Part shown: piece by piece, positions 1 through 8,447 of the stretch
Layout of the letters: the number at the start of each line of letters is the position of its first letter
How positions within the stretch are numbered: position 1 is the first letter of the stretch
Assembly: GCF_900101895.1 (NCBI RefSeq)
Contig: NZ_FMVF01000002.1
Location: forward strand, 1 to 64,000
Direction: 5' to 3'
Origin: Flavobacterium caeni
GTDB lineage: Bacteria; Bacteroidota; Bacteroidia; Flavobacteriales; Flavobacteriaceae
DNA length: 64,000 bases
Position numbers and translations under genes: made by a program
Notes under the pieces: model-generated
What the model saw: only the letters and a program-made list of their open reading frames with translations
Database searches by the model: none
Told to the model about the DNA's origin: nothing

Positions 1-21
1 CATCGACAGGGATTTGCTTTG

Positions 22-96
22 TCGGGGTGGCAGGATTCGAACCTGCGACCTCCTGGTCCCAAACCAGGCGCGATAACCGGGCTACGCTACACCCCG
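22..96 (-). tRNA. tRNA-Pro (anticodon TGG)
   Basis: On the minus strand the sequence folds as a cloverleaf. A 7-bp acceptor stem CGGGGTG/CACCCCG lies at 90-96 and 23-29. The anticodon stem CCTGG/CCAGG encloses the loop TTTGGGA, giving anticodon TGG (proline). The T-arm carries GGTTCGAATCC. The 3' CCA is not encoded (CAA follows the discriminator A), so CCA must be added after transcription. Confidence 0.95.
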
Positions 97-241
97 AAAG
101 CGGTGGCAAATATAAAACTATTTTTTGCTTTGACAAAAGTATTTTTTAAAATAGTGTGGCTGTTCATAAATTAGCGTCTATTGTGAATAGTTCGATAGCA
201 AAAACCGATGGCTTCCGAAGAAAAAATCGGCAAGATTCTTT

Positions 242-249
242 TACTTTTG
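242..249 (+). promoter_or_regulatory. Bacteroidetes -7 box upstream of trxB
   Basis: TACTTTTG matches the Bacteroidetes -7 consensus TAnnTTTG and ends 21 bases before the ATG at 271. No clear -33 TTG was seen at the usual distance. Confidence 0.5.
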
Positions 250-270
250 TGCCTCAAAATTCATACAACC

Positions 271-1215
271 ATGCCAGATATCGAAAAAGTAAAATGTTTG
301 ATTATAGGGTCGGGGCCTGCGGGTTACACGGCCGCCATTTACGCTGCGCGTGCCAACATGCATCCGGTGTTGTACCAAGGGGCGCAACCCGGCGGGCAAC
401 TCACGACCACCAACGAAGTTGAGAACTTTCCGGGCTATCCCGACGGCATTACCGGTCCCGAGATGATGGTCGAGTTGCAAAAGCAAGCCGAGCGTTTTGG
501 AACCGATGTGCGCGACGGTTGGATCACCAAAGTCGATTTTTCGGCGCGTCCACACAAAGTGTGGGTCAATGACGTCAAGGAAATCCACGCCGAAACGGTA
601 ATCATCTCTACGGGTGCCTCGGCCAAGTACTTGGGGTTGCCATCCGAAATGCACTATTTGCAAACCGGCGGCGGCGTCTCGGCCTGTGCGGTTTGCGACG
701 GTTTCTTCTACCGCAACCAAGAAGTGGTGATCGTAGGCGCAGGCGATTCGGCTTGCGAAGAAGCGCACTATTTGTCCAAACTTTGCAAGAAAGTGACCAT
801 GCTCGTGCGTAGCGAGAAATTCCGCGCGTCGAAAATCATGGAGGAGCGCGTACGCAAAACCGAGAACATCGAAATTTTGATGCATACCGAAACGGTCGAA
901 GTCATCGGCGACGGCCAGGTCGTGAGCAGCGTCAAGGTGGCCAACCGCTCGACCGGCGAAGAATTGGTCATTCCGGCCACCGGTTTCTTTGTGGCCATCG
1001 GCCATAAACCCAACACAGATATTTTTAAAGATTACATCACGCTCGACGAAACGGGCTACATCATCAACAAACCCGGTACGTCGCATACCAATGTGGCCGG
1101 TGTTTTTGTCGCAGGCGATGCGGCCGACCACGTGTACCGTCAGGCGATCACCGCAGCGGGAACAGGCTGTATGGCCGCGCTCGATGCCGAACGTTTCCTG
1201 GCGTCGCAAGAATAA
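271..1215 (+). CDS. trxB: thioredoxin-disulfide reductase
   Basis: 314-residue flavoprotein of the usual length for bacterial TrxB. It uses NADPH to reduce thioredoxin in the cytoplasm. Visible motifs, in order: an N-terminal FAD-binding GSGPAG at about residues 13-18; the redox-active CAVC at about 139-142; an NADPH-binding GAGDSA at about 156-161; and a C-terminal FAD contact region reading GVFVAGDAAD. The ATG at 271 is preferred over the longer upstream reading frame because homologues begin just before the first glycine-rich motif and because a -7 box lies at 242-249. The gene stands alone between a tRNA and a convergent gene, with a shared terminator at its 3' end. It could be confused with ferredoxin-NADP reductase of the TrxB-like type, but the CxxC pair argues for a true TrxB. 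Confidence 0.95.
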   Translation: MPDIEKVKCLIIGSGPAGYTAAIYAARANMHPVLYQGAQPGGQLTTTNEVENFPGYPDGITGPEMMVELQKQAERFGTDVRDGWITKVDFSARPHKVWVNDVKEIHAETVIISTGASAKYLGLPSEMHYLQTGGGVSACAVCDGFFYRNQEVVIVGAGDSACEEAHYLSKLCKKVTMLVRSEKFRASKIMEERVRKTENIEILMHTETVEVIGDGQVVSSVKVANRSTGEELVIPATGFFVAIGHKPNTDIFKDYITLDETGYIINKPGTSHTNVAGVFVAGDAADHVYRQAITAAGTGCMAALDAERFLASQE

Positions 1216-1233
1216 GCATCCGAAGCAATCCAT

Positions 1234-1269
1234 AAAAAAATCCCGATCATCAGGTCGGGATTTTTTTTA
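1234..1269. terminator. bidirectional rho-independent terminator
   Basis: The inverted repeat TCCCGA...TCGGGA (1241-1260) is flanked by seven A on the left and eight T on the right. It can end both trxB (plus) and the convergent head-GIN gene (minus). Confidence 0.85.
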
Positions 1270-2097
1270 CTTGGTCGGTTTCTTGTAAAGCGTCGCGTTG
1301 TCCTGGAACCTGCGCAGGTCTATTTTCTGGTCGCCGTACAGCGAAATCTCGGCCTTGCCCGAAGCCTCGATGGCCATCCAGGTGTTGCACAAGATACTGC
1401 ACACGCTGTAGCCCTCGGCGATGAGGTTGGCGTTCTTGGCTGTGAGGTTTTTTCCCGTAAAATTGGCGTTGTTGTCCAGACGTAGTTTGATGTCGTTGCT
1501 GTCGCCTTCGACCACGGCAGTCGATTTCTGGTACATGTCGATTTTGAGGAATGCCGACGAAATCAAGGCCTTGAGTTGCGCACTTTTGCTGAGCTCGATA
1601 TGGGTTTGTTCGCCCGTAAGGTTGAGTTCGATCTTTGCTTTGTCGTTGGCGATGAGCGTAAAGTTCTTGCACTTGGCATTGGCAAAAATCTTAGCGCCGT
1701 CGAGCGCCTTGAACGTAAAATTGTCGAGCGACAGTTCGGCCAGCGCCGTGACGTTGGCGTCGTTTTTGGCCGTCACCATCTTCAAATCGCCGGTGTAGGT
1801 GATGCGCACGCTGAATTTTTTGTAGGATGTGGGCTCCTGACGCGCCGAAAGTTGTAGGATATTGGCGTGTTGCACCACCGAAATGGCTTCGTGCAGGTTG
1901 TCATCGGCTTCGATCTCTACGCCGCATTTGTCGCCTTTGACCAAAAATACCTCAAGGTTATCCGATACTTCGAGGTTGTCGAATTCGTCGATTTCCTTCT
2001 GGACGACGGTAACGATTTTAGAGCCTTTGATTTTTTCGCGTTGTGCGTGGCCAGACAGCGCCACCAAACACAGTAGGAATAGTAATGGTTTTTTCAT
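1267..2097 (-). CDS. secreted head-GIN domain (DUF2807) protein
   Basis: 276 residues. A signal peptide (MKKPLLFLLCLVALSGHAQ) is followed by an all-beta region with repeating polar and hydrophobic strands (KIVTVVQKEIDEFDNLEVSDNLEVFLVKG at the start is typical of the head-GIN/DUF2807 family, a putative autotransporter-adhesin-like fold). The family is very common in Bacteroidetes and its molecular role is unknown; export to the periplasm or outer surface is inferred from the signal peptide. A TAnnTTTG box sits 16 bases upstream of the start. A second DUF2807 protein lies at 7714-8445, but that one is a lipoprotein in a regulator operon, so the two probably serve different jobs. Confidence 0.8.
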   Translation of the reverse strand: MKKPLLFLLCLVALSGHAQREKIKGSKIVTVVQKEIDEFDNLEVSDNLEVFLVKGDKCGVEIEADDNLHEAISVVQHANILQLSARQEPTSYKKFSVRITYTGDLKMVTAKNDANVTALAELSLDNFTFKALDGAKIFANAKCKNFTLIANDKAKIELNLTGEQTHIELSKSAQLKALISSAFLKIDMYQKSTAVVEGDSNDIKLRLDNNANFTGKNLTAKNANLIAEGYSVCSILCNTWMAIEASGKAEISLYGDQKIDLRRFQDNATLYKKPTK

Positions 2098-2113
2098 GGG
2101 GTTAGATTTGGGA

Positions 2114-2121
2114 CAAATATA
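2114..2121 (-). promoter_or_regulatory. -7 box for the 1267-2097 gene
   Basis: On the minus strand TATATTTG (TAnnTTTG) ends 16 bases before the ATG at 2097. No -33 TTG was found at 17-23 bases. Confidence 0.5.
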
Positions 2122-2148
2122 CGCAATGATTGTTTTTTTTAAAACCGG

Positions 2149-2994
2149 TCACTTGGTGGCCAGGTCTTGAAAATACTTCGGCAGTAATTTGATTTTATAA
2201 TTGTCCATCACGAACAGGAAATGGAAATTCTTGCGCAGCAAAATGAGCATCGCCGACACAACAAACACCGGGAACTTACCACGAAATCTGTTGAAATAGC
2301 TATCGATTTCGCGGTTGCGGTAGTTGATGATCAGGAACGGGATGGCCTTGGCGTTGTATATGTTTTTCAATCGTTCGGTAGAATGCGGGCGGTAATCGGG
2401 TTCAAAAAAATAGAATGTGTTCGACTTTCCTTCGCGCGATCGCTTAAAGACCTCGATGCCCGAAAGTGGCACATTGTCGCCTTCGGCCACAAAGCAAAAA
2501 CAGTGTTGTACGTCCATGGCGACCCATTTGCCGTATTTTTCAGAGTACACCTCGTTGAAGGTGTGGGCAAATCGTGCGTCAAAAAAACGGTCGATACATC
2601 CCCATTCTTTTACTCGGACACCATTGATCAGACAAAAATTGTTGAAGATTTGCGAAAAGTCACTGCAAACACCGCCATTGCCCTCAAGCATCATCTGTAA
2701 AGTTTTGTCCGAAGCATACCCCAGTCCGCGGCCACCTTTGACGTTTTTTCGCAAGTACCGCGCGATGGCCATACCTTTATCGAGTCCATCGGCGTCCTGC
2801 TCGATTTCGATTTTTTGATTGACCTCGAAGTACGACTGCGGGATGTCCGATGGCGTATTGGTGTCGGCATAGCCGCCCAAATGATCTATCTTATCGGCGC
2901 GGTTGTTCTTGGCCAATAGCAGGTATCGGGTATAGTACAATAACGGATGCCGCCTAAATATCCACTTTATTTTTTCCTTTGAAAAGAATGCCAT
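2149..2994 (-). CDS. transglutaminase-like domain protein
   Basis: 281 residues. The papain-like transglutaminase core is visible: a nucleophile region GGVCSDFSQIF (about residues 112-122), the His in FAHTFNEV (about 146-153) and the Asp in WVAMDVQ (about 162-168), in the order Cys-His-Asp of the family. Near the C-terminus a hydrophobic stretch (FPVFVVSAMLILL) could be a membrane segment, which would anchor the enzyme. There is no signal peptide at the N-terminus. Bacterial members are usually proteases or amidases rather than cross-linking enzymes; the substrate cannot be read from sequence. The gene is monocistronic, with a -7 box about 45 bases upstream. Confidence 0.75.
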   Translation of the reverse strand: MAFFSKEKIKWIFRRHPLLYYTRYLLLAKNNRADKIDHLGGYADTNTPSDIPQSYFEVNQKIEIEQDADGLDKGMAIARYLRKNVKGGRGLGYASDKTLQMMLEGNGGVCSDFSQIFNNFCLINGVRVKEWGCIDRFFDARFAHTFNEVYSEKYGKWVAMDVQHCFCFVAEGDNVPLSGIEVFKRSREGKSNTFYFFEPDYRPHSTERLKNIYNAKAIPFLIINYRNREIDSYFNRFRGKFPVFVVSAMLILLRKNFHFLFVMDNYKIKLLPKYFQDLATK

Positions 2995-3038
2995 TAAGTA
3001 TGCGTATTTGCTGTAGGGTTAGCAATTCTCGGGGTTTC

Positions 3039-3046
3039 CAAATATA
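3039..3046 (-). promoter_or_regulatory. -7 box for the transglutaminase-like gene
   Basis: TATATTTG on the minus strand, 44 bases upstream of the ATG at 2994, in an AT-rich gap of about 150 bases (2995-3143) that holds no other feature I can see. Confidence 0.45.
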
Positions 3047-3143
3047 TAAAAATATTTTTAGAAGCAACCCGCCGCATCATTTTAGCGTCGACAAAGAGCA
3101 AAAAATAACGAAAAGAAAACGCAAAATTACCCGATGCCGTACA

Positions 3144-6100
3144 TTACTGGGTTACTTTCCTTAGGTTGTCGTCGGGCACCCTGTCGATCAGGTAATTGAA
3201 AGGATCAATCCCGACTTGATAAGGCAACGCTTTGATTTTAAACGTAAAAGCATTGTTTTTTTGCGTGACCTTGACCCGTTTTCGTGCGAGCACTTTTCCG
3301 AGGTTGGCATCGTCTTCGGGTTCACCGAATACGGCAATGTCTACATAATCGACCAATGGTGCTACCGTTTGCACGCCCATGGCATCGGCGTGGAATTTTT
3401 CCGAAAATGTCTTGACGGTCACCTCATAGCCCCCCGAAACCTTTTTGTATTGCGCGGTCAGCACGCGGTTGTTGAACAGCGTGATTTTCTCGAACATGTC
3501 CGAGATCAGGTATTGCAACGAATCGGGCGTGGCTTTTCTAAGTTCGCGCAACGCGGCATTGGCCGTAGGATAAGGCGGTTTCTTGTAGCCGTAATCGACA
3601 ATCAGGTTGCGCAAGGCCCCGTTGACCTTTTGCTCGCCGATCATTTCCTTGAGGTAATACATGACCACGCTGGCCTTGTTGTAGTGGATGTATTGCTGGT
3701 TTTCGGTCTTGATCAGCGGATTTTCGCCCTCGAGTTCGCCGCTGCGGCCGTTGAGGTAGTCGTCCATTTCATACTCGAGGAATTTCTTCATCTTGTCTTT
3801 GCCGTATTCCTTTTCCATGACCATCAGCGCCGAGTACTGCGCAAATCCCTCGCTCATGAGTTCGCTGCCCTGCATATTCGCGCCGCAAACCTGGTGCGCC
3901 CAATATTGGTGTCCCATTTCGTGCGCGACCACATAAAATACCATGTCGATGTCTTTTTGTTTCACGTCGCGCAAATCGGTGATAAAACCAATCGCCTCGC
4001 TGTACGGCATGGTGCCCGGAAAGGCTTGTGCAAACGAAGCATACCGCGGGAATTCGATGATACGGCACTGTTTGTGAAAATACGGCCCGAAGTTCGAGGT
4101 GTAATAGTCGAGCGATTTTTGCATGCTCAGCAACATATTCGGCACATTGTAGGCATGCTGACGATCGTAGTACACCTCAAGGTCTACGCCGTTCCATTTT
4201 TGGCGCGCCACCTCGTAGCGTCCCGAGATGAACGAGTAAAAATTGAGCGCCTTTTGGTCGAGCTTGTAGTTGAAATATTTGCGATCGCCCTTGGTCCATG
4301 ATTTTACCAACGAGCCTGGCGCAATCGCGGTTTGGTCTTTGGATGTACTTATGACGGTGTTAACCATCACCCAATCCGAATCGGCGCCGACATAGGTGTT
4401 GGCACGCGCCGTCAAGTTGTTGTCGTCGAGTTTGGGCATGCGCTCGCGTTTGGGCAGTTTCAATTTCGCCCGTCGGTTCTTGTCGGCCACTTCTGCGTCT
4501 TTGTTGTAGCCGATAGACGGCATGATGTCGGTATTGTTAAAGAAAGTGCCGTTTTGCGTGAGTTGCGTAAAACTGACTTCGTTCTCGAAACCGATGTGTT
4601 TTTTTTGCAAAGCGACGACGATCTTGATCGAATCGTTTGGCAACAACGGTTTGTTGAGTGTGTAGATGCGGTAAGGTAAGTCTTTGTCGTTTTCCTTGAG
4701 TGTTCCGGCCAGTTCGATCTCGACGTCTTCGCTGAGCTCGGGCATCGTGAAGTGGATGTCAGGGATCGGCTGGCCCGAAATGTTTTTGACCCACGCCGTG
4801 GCTTTGGTAGTCAAACCCCGCGTTTCGGGGAAGATGTCGATTTGGTAGTCGATTTGCGTGTAGCGCGGCTGGGCCAGATTTTCGAACTTTTTGTACCGCT
4901 TTTCGTATTGGATTTGTTTGTTTTCGGTTTCGTCGGGTGCGTCATTCAAGTTGCTGATTTTGGTGTTGTAGAACACAAATCCGGCGCAAAGCACAAATGC
5001 CAACAAGCTCAAGCCAATGGCCAATCTACGGCGTACAAATTGTTTGCGCGCCTGCAACCATCGGTAGCGGAATTGTTCCTCTTTGCCCCGCGTGTAGAAC
5101 CCGACAATGACCCAACACAACAGCAGGCTGAACAAAGCCCAATACACGCTGAACCAGATTGTTCCTGGGACAAACGGCCCAAAACCGTTCATGTCAGAAT
5201 AAGTAATCAATGGCAAACGTCCATACGTCAACATGTTCGTATTGATTTCCAGCAATCGCCAAATGAACGAGTTGACAATTACGAACGCCACAAACGCAAA
5301 CCATGCAATGTACCGGTTGTTGATCAAACAATGGAACAATAAGGACAACACGCAAAGGAAAAACAGCTTGGTCATCCTGATCACCAGCAGCGATTTGAAA
5401 TACACCCCTATTTCATAACGCGTGTAACCGTAAAGCGTTTGTGTGATGATCCCCAAAACGATCGAAAAAAGCATCACCAAAGCGATGGCCAACATAATCG
5501 CGATAATTTTCGAAGCCAGACGCGTGCCGGTGCCGATTGGCGTGGCGTCTTCGATTTCATTGATTTTGGCATCACGCTCCTTCCAGACCAATACACCGGT
5601 GTAGAAGGCCATGAACCCGTACATGAAAATATTGAACGCATCTTCAATGTTATCGACAACGATGTACGTCACGGGATAGCGCGTCGTCCCAAATTGGCTG
5701 GTTAGGGTAGCAAGGTTGACCACAAGTATGATCAAACCGATAGCCATGACAATGATATACGTTGGATTTTTAATGACCGACTTGGTTTCGAATACGATCA
5801 AATTCAAAAATGTGCGCCACGAAAAAACACCGGCTTTGTTCGGCTGGAAGGCCTTGTCGACCAAGGAAGGGACGGGAACTGCCTTGGCAGTCTTTTCTTT
5901 TTTGGCTTTTTCCTTGCGCGTATTGAACGAAAAACGCCAGTACACCAAACACAGGATCGCGATGGCAAAGCCAAGCCACACCAATCGGTTGACAAGCAGT
6001 TCGTCGGCCAGCGGCACAACGCTGAAGTTTTTCTCCGAAGGCGTCAGGTACTTGGTCATGATGTCGAACGGTTTGCGTCCGAACGGATCGAGCAGGTTGG

Positions 6101-6722
6101 CCAGCCATTCGTCCTGGATGTCGCGTGTAAAGGTTCCCGAAATGATGTAAAACACCAGCATCAACATCGACCCGATGAACGAAACGATGGTACTCCTGAA
6201 AATGATCGCCAGCGAAAACAGCAACACGCCCGAAATGATCACATTGGGCAACCCGAACGACAACAAGCCTTGTAAGTGCGCCGACCAATAGACCTCGCCA
6301 AAACGCTCGGGCGGGGCCATGTCGAACAAACTGGCCAGGGGTGGTCCGAGCAAGGTACCTATCGAGAGCCCTATCGTAGGGAGCGTCGAAATAAGCGCCG
6401 CCCCGATGAATTTGCCAAAAAAGTAATCCCTTTTTTTGATCGGCGACGAGAAAACGAACTGGTGCATGCCGTACTGGAAGTCGCGGTTGGCCGTCGCGTT
6501 CATAAACGCCGTGGTCATGAGCAGGCATACGATCGACATGGTTACATAGTAATTCTCGATCTGGTACGGCGAATTCTTGAACACATTGCCCGCCGTGTCG
6601 CCAATCACCACATTGTCTGAAGCGGTCGCAAAAAAAGCGAACAACGCATAAATGAACATAAAGATCCAAACCATTGGCGTCGAAAGCCAATACCGCAATT
6701 CAAAACGTATAAATTTCCACAT
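3144..6722 (-). CDS. ABC transporter permease fused to M1 family aminopeptidase
   Basis: 1192 residues in two parts. Residues 1 to about 580 hold two sets of hydrophobic segments typical of an ABC-2 type permease, separated near 270-310 by a basic loop. From about 590 a single membrane segment leads into a periplasmic region with the M1 zinc-peptidase signature: HEMGH near residue 935, with the third zinc ligand in EGFAQY about 20 residues later. So the metal site looks intact. The M1 exopeptidase-recognition motif GxMEN is not obvious; the stretch before HEMGH reads PGTMPYSEAIGF, so strict aminopeptidase activity is uncertain. The ATPase gene lies 11 bases upstream, forming a two-gene operon. 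Such fusions occur in Bacteroidetes, and coupling of transport with peptide trimming is my inference. Confidence 0.85.
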   Translation of the reverse strand: MWKFIRFELRYWLSTPMVWIFMFIYALFAFFATASDNVVIGDTAGNVFKNSPYQIENYYVTMSIVCLLMTTAFMNATANRDFQYGMHQFVFSSPIKKRDYFFGKFIGAALISTLPTIGLSIGTLLGPPLASLFDMAPPERFGEVYWSAHLQGLLSFGLPNVIISGVLLFSLAIIFRSTIVSFIGSMLMLVFYIISGTFTRDIQDEWLANLLDPFGRKPFDIMTKYLTPSEKNFSVVPLADELLVNRLVWLGFAIAILCLVYWRFSFNTRKEKAKKEKTAKAVPVPSLVDKAFQPNKAGVFSWRTFLNLIVFETKSVIKNPTYIIVMAIGLIILVVNLATLTSQFGTTRYPVTYIVVDNIEDAFNIFMYGFMAFYTGVLVWKERDAKINEIEDATPIGTGTRLASKIIAIMLAIALVMLFSIVLGIITQTLYGYTRYEIGVYFKSLLVIRMTKLFFLCVLSLLFHCLINNRYIAWFAFVAFVIVNSFIWRLLEINTNMLTYGRLPLITYSDMNGFGPFVPGTIWFSVYWALFSLLLCWVIVGFYTRGKEEQFRYRWLQARKQFVRRRLAIGLSLLAFVLCAGFVFYNTKISNLNDAPDETENKQIQYEKRYKKFENLAQPRYTQIDYQIDIFPETRGLTTKATAWVKNISGQPIPDIHFTMPELSEDVEIELAGTLKENDKDLPYRIYTLNKPLLPNDSIKIVVALQKKHIGFENEVSFTQLTQNGTFFNNTDIMPSIGYNKDAEVADKNRRAKLKLPKRERMPKLDDNNLTARANTYVGADSDWVMVNTVISTSKDQTAIAPGSLVKSWTKGDRKYFNYKLDQKALNFYSFISGRYEVARQKWNGVDLEVYYDRQHAYNVPNMLLSMQKSLDYYTSNFGPYFHKQCRIIEFPRYASFAQAFPGTMPYSEAIGFITDLRDVKQKDIDMVFYVVAHEMGHQYWAHQVCGANMQGSELMSEGFAQYSALMVMEKEYGKDKMKKFLEYEMDDYLNGRSGELEGENPLIKTENQQYIHYNKASVVMYYLKEMIGEQKVNGALRNLIVDYGYKKPPYPTANAALRELRKATPDSLQYLISDMFEKITLFNNRVLTAQYKKVSGGYEVTVKTFSEKFHADAMGVQTVAPLVDYVDIAVFGEPEDDANLGKVLARKRVKVTQKNNAFTFKIKALPYQVGIDPFNYLIDRVPDDNLRKVTQ

Positions 6723-6733
6723 GGCAGTTCGGT

Positions 6734-7606
6734 TTAGACGAGTTGGTTGAGTTTGGCGAAAAAGACATCTTCAAGGTTTTCCTCGGCGCGGTCGAAACCG
6801 TTGCCCGGCGCCGCTTCCGAAAATACGTGGATCAACGGTTGCCCGCCCACGAGTTTGTTCGAAATGACTTTGTATTGCTGTTGGTAATCGGCCAGTTCGG
6901 CCTTGCCGACTTTTTTCTCCCACACCTTGTCGCGCACCTCGAGCAGTGCGTCGTCGGTCTTTCCGCTAAAAAGCACGCGGCCGTGGTTCATGATCGCCAT
7001 TTGCGTACACAGCTCGCGTACGTCCTGTACGATGTGCGTCGATAGGATCACGATGATGTTCTCGCCAATTTCGCTCAGGATGTTGTAAAAACGGTTGCGT
7101 TCACCCGGGTCAAGACCCGCCGTAGGCTCGTCTACGATCACCAGTTTGGGGTCGCCTATCAAACACTGCGCGATGCCAAAACGCTGGCGCATCCCGCCGC
7201 TGTAGCTGGCCACGGCCTTTTTGCGGTGCTCCCACAAATTGACTTTGACGAGCAACTGTTCGATCATTTGCTTGCGGTCGGCACCCGATTCGAAGCCCTT
7301 GAGCAGCGCGAGGTGGTCGAGCAAATCGACGGCCGATGTTCGCGGGTATACGCCAAATTCCTGCGGCAGATAGCCCAATACTTTCCGTACCGATGCTTTG
7401 TCGGCCAGCACGTCGATGTCGCCCAATGTCACCGATCCGGTGTCGGCATCCTGCAAGGTCGCGAGCGTGCGCATCAGTGACGATTTTCCCGCGCCGTTGG
7501 GCCCAAGCAGCCCGAACATGCCTTTGTTGATGGTGAGTGAAACGTCGTGCAGCGCGTGTACGCCGTTGCCGTATTGTTTGTCTAGGTTCTTGATGATTAA
7601 CTCCAT
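6734..7606 (-). CDS. ABC transporter ATP-binding protein partner of the permease-M1 fusion
   Basis: 290 residues. Complete ABC ATPase: Walker A GPNGAGKS (about 35-42), Q-loop region LPQEFGVYP, signature YSGGMRQR, Walker B with LVIVDEPTAGLDP, and a switch histidine in LSTHIVQD. The last 90 residues are the variable tail of the CcmA/NatA-type exporters. It starts the operon and is followed after 11 bases by the permease-peptidase, which it should energise at the inner membrane. The ATG at 7606 follows the terminator of the upstream genes by about 85 bases; no TAnnTTTG box is evident there. Confidence 0.9.
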   Translation of the reverse strand: MELIIKNLDKQYGNGVHALHDVSLTINKGMFGLLGPNGAGKSSLMRTLATLQDADTGSVTLGDIDVLADKASVRKVLGYLPQEFGVYPRTSAVDLLDHLALLKGFESGADRKQMIEQLLVKVNLWEHRKKAVASYSGGMRQRFGIAQCLIGDPKLVIVDEPTAGLDPGERNRFYNILSEIGENIIVILSTHIVQDVRELCTQMAIMNHGRVLFSGKTDDALLEVRDKVWEKKVGKAELADYQQQYKVISNKLVGGQPLIHVFSEAAPGNGFDRAEENLEDVFFAKLNQLV

Positions 7607-7683
7607 GGTCGTTTTTTGGATTGGTTTGCATGGGACGGATGGCCCGCTGGTTTGTTACAAGGATTTGGTTTTTGGGTGGGGTA

Positions 7684-7710
7684 TAAAAAATCCCGCATAC
7701 ACGGGATTTT
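7684..7710. terminator. rho-independent terminator after the head-GIN lipoprotein
   Basis: ATCCCG (7690-7695) pairs with CGGGAT (7702-7707). On the minus strand the hairpin is followed by a T-run (plus-strand A-run 7685-7690), ending the padR-PspC-DUF2807 transcript. Confidence 0.75.
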
Positions 7711-7713
7711 GTT

Positions 7714-8445
7714 TTATTGTAGCGTAATGCTGCCGCCCGAGCTGGCGTCTTTAGAAACCTGCTTAGGCGTGCCGCGGTAACTTACGTGGCTGCCGCTGCT
7801 AGCGTTGGCGTTGAGGCTTACCAATGGCTGCACTTCGATCGAACTGCCGCTCGACGCATCGCAAATCACGTCGTTGGCCAGCAACGACTCGGCGTTGACG
7901 ACACTGCCGCTCGAGGTGTCGATGTCGAGCTTGAGCGCCTTGCCTTTGAGTCTCATCGAGCTGCCGCTGCTGCTTTCGAGCGTGAGGTTGTCGGACTCCA
8001 CGTTCAGGTCGATGCCTCCCGCGCTGCTGGTAGACAGTCCCAGGTTCTGGCTTTTGATGGTGCCCGTCCCGGTGATGCTCGCCGCGCTCGATGCCTGCAA
8101 ACTGGTGATGTTGGGCAACTTGACGACTATTTTCTTGGACGATGCGTTGCCGATGTTCACATCGCTCGTAATGGTGAGCACGCCGTTGTTGATGGCAGTC
8201 GAAATGTGGTCCTGCAGGTTTTTGTCGGCGATCACCGTAATCGATGCATCGGCCGATTGCGTGACCTCAAGATCCAGCCCGCGGCTGATTTCGATGGCCG
8301 TGAAAGGCGTGCTGTTGTTGCGGTTTTCGGTGACCACGTTGCCGTCGCCTTTGATGCCAGGACCCAGCCCCAGATCGACATCGTATTTGCAACCGGTAAG
8401 CGCCAGGGACAGCGACAATGCCAGGGATAATGCTACTTTTTTCAT
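7714..8445 (-). CDS. head-GIN domain (DUF2807) lipoprotein
   Basis: 243 residues. It begins with a lipoprotein signal peptide whose lipobox reads LALTGC, so Cys19 should be the lipidated residue. The remainder is a Ser/Gly/Asn-rich repeat-like beta region (many SSGS steps, for example ASSGSSIEV and ASSGSHVSY) typical of the DUF2807 head-GIN family. It starts 2 bases after the PspC gene stop, so the two are translated together. The pairing of DUF2807 proteins with PspC-domain proteins suggests an envelope-sensing or envelope-stress role; this is inference, since no function is established for the family. Confidence 0.8.
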   Translation of the reverse strand: MKKVALSLALSLSLALTGCKYDVDLGLGPGIKGDGNVVTENRNNSTPFTAIEISRGLDLEVTQSADASITVIADKNLQDHISTAINNGVLTITSDVNIGNASSKKIVVKLPNITSLQASSAASITGTGTIKSQNLGLSTSSAGGIDLNVESDNLTLESSSGSSMRLKGKALKLDIDTSSGSVVNAESLLANDVICDASSGSSIEVQPLVSLNANASSGSHVSYRGTPKQVSKDASSGGSITLQ

Positions 8446-8447
8446 CT

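Noticed and set aside
3216..4301. 361-codon plus-strand frame inside the ABC-M1 gene
   Set aside because: Antisense shadow rich in Phe, Val, His and Arg with no recognisable domain; the opposite frame has clear ABC and M1 motifs.
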